This document shows, piece after piece, positions 59,342-64,000 of a DNA stretch of 64,000 bases. The DNA comes from Cardinalis cardinalis. Lineage: Eukaryota; Chordata; Aves; Passeriformes; Cardinalidae. A program made the translations under genes and the position numbers. The stretch spans positions 56,550 through 120,549 of the forward strand of contig JACDOX010000561.1 of NCBI GenBank assembly GCA_014549065.1, given 5' to 3'. Under the pieces are notes generated by a model. The model was not told the origin of the DNA and searched no databases. It saw only the letters and a program-made list of their open reading frames with translations. Positions within the stretch are counted from its first letter, which is position 1; each line of letters opens with the position of its first letter.

Positions 59342-59458
59342 CTGGCTTCTCTCGGATCTGATCCGCAGGTTTTGGTTCAGGAACCTCAACCACCACCACC
59401 TCCTTCTGCATCTCTTCCTCTATGGTTCTGAACTCAACCTTTTGAGTCGCACGTTTAG
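59342..59458 (-). CDS. EPB41: EPB41 acidic cassette exon A (first of a tandem set)
   Basis: A 117-nt, phase 1-1 exon encodes 39 residues: AKRATQKVEFRTIEEEMQKE, then VVVVEVPEPKPADQIREKP. The acceptor is CCCGTTTCTTCAG and the donor CCAG|GTATAG. It aligns with cassettes B and C at its start (AKR), the central I-E-E-E block and the following Val/Pro/Lys segment. The three exons are predicted to add charged, disordered linker after the FERM-adjacent region. Confidence 0.82.
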
Positions 59459-60331
59459 CTGAAGAAACGGGGCACAGGTTAACGACTGCCCGGATGGCAA
59501 AGGCGCAGATGTCAAGGGGGCAGGAGTGTCACATTCCCAGGCTGCTCTTCTCCCAGCTCTGTCATCCAGGTGTAGCACTGCAGCTGTGATTTCCCTACTC
59601 GTCTGGGGTCGTAATGGCATGGTCAATGGGCAAGCAGCAGCACTGGTTCCCTCGCTGCTGTGCACCACACCTGAGGAATTTCACATGCCCAGACTGCAGG
59701 GAAGCTGCGACTTGGCTTTGCTGCCTTATGGAGCTTGAACCATCCCTTTCCTCCAGCTCCATAACATAAAACCCAGGCTCAGGATGGCATTGAGCCCAGA
59801 AGCAGGGACAGCCTGGCTGCTGCTGGCCATGGGGTGCTGAGCAGCCCTGGTTCCTCCAGGCTGCAGAACAAACTTGAAGGATCAAAGCAACACAGTCCCT
59901 GCTCCATCAGGCAGGTGTCCGTGGTGCACAGGGATGCTCCTCTTTCCCTGGAGCCTCACAGTGCACAGGGATGCTCCTCTTTCCCTAGCTCTTAATACCC
60001 TGTGATATAGATCATGTGGACCAAACTTAGGCACTCCATTTTCCATGCCTCACCTCTTCTGCTGCTATCAATTTCTTTTAAAAAATCTCAGGGATGAGCC
60101 CATCTGACTGACACACCTCAACTCCAACCTGAGCATCGCTTTGAGACACTGAAAAAGTTTCTATCCTGGCAAAAAATCTCCCCGTCACGTAAAACTACGG
60201 AATTTAAGAAGTCATATTAAACAAAACAAACAGAATGGCTTAATTCCTGATTTTCTAAAGGAAAACGCTTTGAGATCAAATGAAGAAATATCTTTATAAG
60301 CAGAACTTAGCCATAAGCCTTCAGGACCTAC

Positions 60332-60394
60332 CTAAATTCTTTTCATCATTCAGTTCTGCTGGGACCACCCTTGGTTTGCATTTTTGTATTGGGT
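60332..60394 (-). CDS. EPB41: EPB41 possible additional cassette exon
   Basis: A 63-nt, phase 1-1 exon is possible between the acceptor CATCTCAGGCAG and a strong donor TTTAG|GTAGGT. It would encode 21 residues including KCKPRVVPAELNDEKNL. The alternative acceptor four bases upstream would cause a frameshift to a stop. It has no clear similarity to cassettes A-C, so support rests only on splice sites and phase. Confidence 0.35.
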
Positions 60395-60649
60395 CTGCCT
60401 GAGATGAAGTTAATTTACCCATAACAGACTTCACAGTGCTGTGATATTGAGATAAGGATAAAAACTGGGAGAGGTAATGGGCAAAAGTACTGAGCAATGT
60501 TAGAGAGCAGAACGATCATGGGAAATTCTTGTTGTAATTGTGGTGACGGCAAAAGGGGTGGATTAGGTGCAAATTGTCCACTTTTGTTCTCTGTTGGGGG
60601 AATTTTTCATTTGGTTGGGCAGTTTTGTTGATGTGAATGAAGGTTGTGT

Positions 60650-60703
60650 GATGAATCAGAATTTTCTGAGTTGAAAGGGACCCACAAAGATCACCGAGTA
60701 CAA
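60650..60703 (-). mobile_element. CR1-type 3' terminus duplicated beside a SINE
   Basis: ATCAGAATTTTCTGAGTTG, then AAAGGGACCCACAAAGATCA and CCGAGTACAACTC, is a second CR1-like tail. It directly adjoins the tail of the SINE at 60704-60860 in the same orientation. Confidence 0.75.
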
Positions 60704-60860
60704 CTCAGAATCAGAGAATCACAGAATACTCTGAGTTGGAAGGGATCCATGAGGATCACAGAGTCTAACTTTCACCATTAAGTGAATGGCCAATATGGGG
60801 AACAAACCCATTCCTGTGGTGTTATCAGCACCCTGCTCTAACCAACTGAGCACCAATTCA
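60704..60860 (-). mobile_element. TguSINE1-like composite SINE (tRNA-Ile head, CR1 tail)
   Basis: Read on the - strand, the head is GCTCAGTTGGTTAGAGCAGG, then GTGCTGATAACACCA and a degenerate B box GGGTTTGTTCC, matching the order and spacing of tRNA-Ile. It runs straight into a CR1 terminus (GATCCTCATGGATCCCTTCC, AACTCAGAGTATTCTGTGATT). A tRNA-Ile/CR1 composite SINE is known from zebra finch (TguSINE1), so this is strong support for a songbird source. It sits in the EPB41 intron between exons 12 and 13, sense to the gene. Confidence 0.82.
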
Positions 60861-61039
60861 GTCTCACTACAGGCACATAACTCCTAAATATGTAAGAGGC
60901 AGGAACAAGGTCTTGTTCTACAGCGACAAGTTAAGCCTGTGTTTTTGTACAGCAGGGAATCCAGGTGTTCCTCAAGGAGTACTTCAGCATTCTGGTGACT
61001 CCAGAAGCCAGAGAGAAGACACAGCAGGGACTGACTCAC

Positions 61040-61212
61040 CTCCATCAAGGCTCCTGGATGCTCTCTTGCTGGCCGTGCGCTCGAACTGGGGCGCGGGTCG
61101 GTCGATCAGGGCGCTCGCCTGCCGCGTCTGCGCCTGCGTCCGGCCGCTGTAGCGGAACTTGGAGCCCAGTGCCAGGAACCTGCTCTTCGGGATGGCCTCA
61201 GTGGAAGTCAGC
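61040..61212 (-). CDS. EPB41: EPB41 exon 12 (FERM end and FERM-adjacent region)
   Basis: A 173-nt exon (phase 2 in, 1 out) encodes LTSTEAIPKSRFLALGSKFR, YSGRTQAQTRQASALIDRPA and FERTASKRASRSLDG. The acceptor is TCTTTCAG and the donor GGAG|GTGAGT. Mammalian exon 12 is also 173 nt and nearly identical in peptide. The RTASKRASRSLDG block belongs to the FERM-adjacent (FA) region, a site of kinase control of 4.1 binding to membrane partners. The region is markedly GC-rich compared with its surroundings. Confidence 0.97.
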
Positions 61213-61546
61213 CTGAAAGACACACACATTTGAGAATCACACCTCCAAAGCCAGGAAGGGGCATGTGAAGAAGAATTAAAATAGAAATTAAAGGAGTCTC
61301 TTGCATCCACTTGGCCAAGGAAATGCACATACTAATGATGTCTCACATCTACATGACCCAAAGATCTCTGTCTTATGGGCCTTACAAAGCAAAACTTGCT
61401 TAAAAATTTTCTGCAAAATAAACACCTACTGTCCCTGAAACCATTTCTCTCCCATTATTTCAAAAAGCTAAGGAACAATGTTCATTTCCAATAGTTAAAT
61501 TCAAGCACTAAGTTATTAGGGTGAGGCTACTGTTCAGAAAACCCAC

Positions 61547-61644
61547 CTGAAGAAGGTGTGATGTTCAACACATACTTTCCAGAGCTTCTTTGCTGCCCGG
61601 TAACTTGGTAGCTTGAACCCAATGGTACTTTCATACTGTTCTTG
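61547..61644 (-). CDS. EPB41: EPB41 exon 11 (FERM F3 lobe)
   Basis: A 98-nt exon (phase 0 in, 2 out) encodes QEQYESTIGFKLPSYRAAKK, then LWKVCVEHHTFFR. The acceptor is CTTTCCACAG and the donor TTCAG|GTGGGT. It is essentially identical to mammalian 4.1R and is part of the F3 (PH-like) lobe of the FERM domain. Confidence 0.97.
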
Positions 61645-62431
61645 CTGTGGAAAGCATAAGTTATTTCAGTATAGCAGGAAATAATTGTGGTAGGAACCCA
61701 GTCCCCAGCCTACCACCTTGGTCTGCTGTGGCACAAACTGCTGAACTTGCCCCATAATGTGCAGCAGGACCTCAGGTCAGAGGAAAGAGAGGGCTTGGCC
61801 ACTAGCCCGGGCACCCCTCAGGATGCACAGGAATTTGCACAGCAACATGCCGTGGGTTTATCCCCCCTGTCATACTGCCCAGCTGTCAGCTGAGGTCAAA
61901 TACTGACCTCCCTGCAAGGCTGGCTCATGGCAGTCAAAGCAGGAGGAGGAAGAAGAGGAAAGAGGTGGATCACCATAGTAGCCTCTCTCTCTGACGTAAC
62001 CAGGCTGCTCCAGGGATTTCCCAGCTCATGAGAGGCAGCACCAATGCATCCATTCCCTGCTTCCTGCACTTAGATGAAAACCTAATTCTAATTTTTAATT
62101 ATTTTCCTTGAATGCAAGCAAGACAAAGAGCCATTGTCTTGCCCTGTTTCCAAAAAATGAGTTAGTTCTGCCCCAATTTCATCTGTCAACCTCCTATGCC
62201 TTTCCTGGATGCTGGGAATACCCAGTGATGCCAGGAGGTGGTGCTGGATGACACGTTGTTACAATGTCACCAGCTGGCTTGGAGCTTCAGCTTCAGCGGG
62301 GATCAGACACCCCGATGACAAACGTTCCTGCAGAGAAGAGCCTGACCCCGCCCCGCTCCGTTCCAGGGACACACACAGTGAGGATCCCAAGGAAACAGAG
62401 GATGACAGGAGGCCACCGGAGCCAGTCGTAC

Positions 62432-62584
62432 CTCCCCTGGCCGAATCTTTATGAAGAAGCTGCTGCGTTTGTAGGAAATCTTCAGGACTTTGGGCCATGG
62501 GAAGCGGTTGATTCTCAGTTTATCTTTGTAAACAAGAAGGCCACTGGAACAGACTCCCAGAGTGATATCCACTCCTTCCAAGTC
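62432..62584 (-). CDS. EPB41: EPB41 exon 10 (FERM F3 lobe)
   Basis: A 153-nt, phase 0-0 exon encodes 51 residues: DLEGVDITLGVCSSGLLVYK, DKLRINRFPWPKVLKISYKR and SSFFIKIRPGE. The acceptor is GCATTCCCAG and the donor GGGGAG|GTACGA. The FPWPKVLKISYKRSSFFIKI block is a hallmark of 4.1-family FERM domains. In 4.1R this domain binds glycophorin C, band 3 and p55, linking the spectrin-actin skeleton to the membrane. Confidence 0.98.
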
Positions 62585-63123
62585 CTGGGAATGCAGATGA
62601 GGATTTAAGCAGTGTTAGGTTTATGAACTTCATGTCAGCAGCTGCCTTCCAAATTATCCCTCTAGTCTTCCCATAAATTCATCTCCCCACCACTCGGACT
62701 CCAGCTCCCAGTTCCATGGCCCACCCTTCCTTTTCTTTCATGCTTTTCCTGAAAACCTCCTCCCTCCTCCTGATCTCTCCTGTTCTGCTGGTTGCCCAAA
62801 GGGCTCATCAAGAGCCCATCCTGCACTTCCTGGAGCCCAGAGGCTCATATGGCAGAGCATATGTATTGTATTCTAAGTTACTCAGAGAAAAGACATGTCT
62901 ATACGAGGAGCTTTGGAAAGTTTCCTGTGACATATAAATAATAATAAACCACAAACAATCACTTCTCTTGCAGGAATGCCTGAGGCTTTCCTGTTATATG
63001 TCGATATTTCTGTACTTCCTCTCTTTCCAAAGCAGCTTCCCAAAACAGGTAAACTTGCTCCTGCAAGGGAAGGATAATCAAATTACAAAATCCACGGGTA
63101 GGTCCACACATGCTGGTTCTCAC

Positions 63124-63211
63124 CTTGGCTTGGTGAAGGTCGACTCCATACATAGACAGCTTTTTTGCATTCTCAAGAAATTCCAGGTCTGCTTGGGCTG
63201 GAGTCATGGAT
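63124..63211 (-). CDS. EPB41: EPB41 exon 9 (FERM domain)
   Basis: An 88-nt exon (phase 2 in, 0 out) encodes SMTPAQADLEFLENAKKLSM, then YGVDLHQAK. The acceptor is TCTTTTTCTGCAG and the donor AAG|GTGAGA. It matches mammalian 4.1R except HQAK for HKAK. It is the most 5' EPB41 exon in the window; the headpiece and the rest of the FERM domain must lie beyond 64000. Confidence 0.97.
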
Positions 63212-64000
63212 CTGCAGAAAAAGAAAGGGATTGGTATTCTCAAAACTGTTGCTTTTAAGAGGGGACAGATTTCAGACAGATCAGNCTTCATGAAATCCAT
63301 TATATTTCCTTTTGCTTTTAACACAAACAAATCTGTATCCAGATTATGAATTATGAAATCACTCTTACTGCCCCAACTTGTGCTTTGAGCAACCCAATAA
63401 CACGGCTGCACTTTATTCCTGTGAAGCTGTAAAGGCACTAGAGAAGGAAGTGAGGAAGAGCAACGAGGGGACAAAACTTGATTCAGCAGAAGAAACCCAA
63501 CTGAGCTGAAGGTGATAGGTCCTACTCCTCACAGACCTCCCCAAGCCCAGCTATTGTTGTCCAACCAAACACAGGGACAGCTGAAACCACTCAGCAGATA
63601 TTCCAACCGGGGGACCAGATGAACGAGGGGTTTTCTGGGAACAGATGGTGCCCTGTCTGCAGGAGGGGCACAATTTAACAAAGACATCCTGATAATGGAG
63701 GCCATTATCAATGTTATTGAAGTGTCCCTGTTAAATACATTTCTGGTGTATGAGGTACATTAACAGCTCTGCTGGGAGAGGATTCAGCTGCGTGCATTTC
63801 ATTTTCTACCCTCCTTTGATGCCTTCCTTACTGAGCGCTCACATACATCTTGTGCGTGATGTAAACAGAGGTTTGAGTGGAGGGAGACAGGGCAAAGTCC
63901 CCTGTAAGGACAATCTCATAGGAAAGCCCCAGGAGCAGTCACCATCTTGATACGTGCCTTGTGTTTTGCAAATATAGTAGCAAGAGTCAGAGCAGGGTTT
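63212..64000 (-). other. EPB41: EPB41 intron upstream of exon 9, running off the window
   Basis: No further 4.1R FERM exon is found before the right edge. ORFs here do not match 4.1R. Confidence 0.7.

Larger units (their letters stand above)
25420..64000 (-). other. EPB41: EPB41 gene span, 3' portion (protein 4.1R)
   Basis: Protein 4.1R cross-links spectrin and actin at the membrane skeleton and anchors it to glycophorin C and band 3; non-erythroid forms act at the cortex, nucleus and centrosome. Thirteen exons in mammalian order encode the F3 lobe of FERM, the FERM-adjacent region, the spectrin-actin binding domain and the C-terminal domain. The constitutive chain joins into 490 codons including the stop with no frameshift. 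Besides these there are three well-supported acidic cassettes between exons 12 and 13 and at least one large cassette between exons 17 and 18. Introns carry CR1 pieces, one SINE and one solo LTR. The symbol rests on peptide matches to 4.1R rather than 4.1N, 4.1G or 4.1B, and on the neighbouring TMEM200B. Confidence 0.96.

Noticed and set aside
60785..60860. A genuine tRNA-Ile gene
   Set aside because: The A box is good but the B box is degenerate (GGGTTTGTTCC), the acceptor stem is not formed and the sequence continues into a CR1 tail. It is a SINE head.
1..64000. CRISPR arrays, operons, phage or plasmid features
   Set aside because: The introns, CR1 elements and metazoan genes show this is bird nuclear DNA; the only regular repeats are a microsatellite and a minisatellite.

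Overview
The window is vertebrate nuclear DNA, almost certainly from a songbird (oscine passerine). It carries introns with GT-AG boundaries, more than a dozen chicken-repeat-1 (CR1) LINE fragments, a composite SINE with a tRNA-Ile-like head and a CR1 tail of the kind known from zebra finch (TguSINE1), and one solo retroviral LTR. Isolated single N bases are scattered through it, about one per kilobase. No bacterial, plasmid or phage content was seen.

Two genes are supported, lying tail to tail. TMEM200B is on the + strand: a CpG-island promoter and 5' non-coding exon around 10.05-10.59 kb, a 7.3 kb intron, one coding exon at 17909-19201 (430 codons plus stop), and a probable poly(A) signal near 19.63 kb. 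EPB41 (erythrocyte membrane protein 4.1, 4.1R) fills 25.4-64.0 kb on the - strand. The window holds its 3' part: the last FERM exons, the FERM-adjacent region, the spectrin-actin-binding (SAB) exons, the C-terminal domain (CTD) exons, and a long 3' UTR ending near 25.42 kb. The EPB41 5' end and most of the FERM domain lie beyond position 64000. TMEM200B and EPB41 are also neighbours on human 1p35, which supports both calls.

Layout: 1-505 TG/TC microsatellite; 506-10050 intergenic with CR1 pieces; 10050-10700 CpG island; 10730-11117 a 52-bp minisatellite; 11.1-17.9 kb TMEM200B intron; 17.9-19.6 kb TMEM200B coding exon and 3' UTR; 19.6-25.4 kb intergenic; 25.4-29.8 kb EPB41 3' UTR; 29.8-63.2 kb EPB41 exons and introns; 63.2-64.0 kb intron.

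The main interest is the alternative-splicing architecture of EPB41. Thirteen constitutive-type exons match the mammalian gene in order and nearly in length, and together they stay in one open frame (1471 nt: one phase base plus 490 codons including the stop). Between the exons corresponding to mammalian 12 and 13 there are three mutually similar, phase 1-1, acidic cassette exons, plus a fourth weaker candidate. I know of no counterpart in the standard mammalian 4.1R protein. Between exons 17 and 18 there is a 471-nt acidic cassette and a likely 111-nt cassette. Exon 16, the erythroid switch exon, is followed within 160 nt by three UGCAUG (RBFOX) motifs, and exon 14 is preceded by two.

Exon numbers follow my recollection of mammalian EPB41 numbering and are assigned by order, length and peptide match. 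All calls are from reading the sequence; no search was run.
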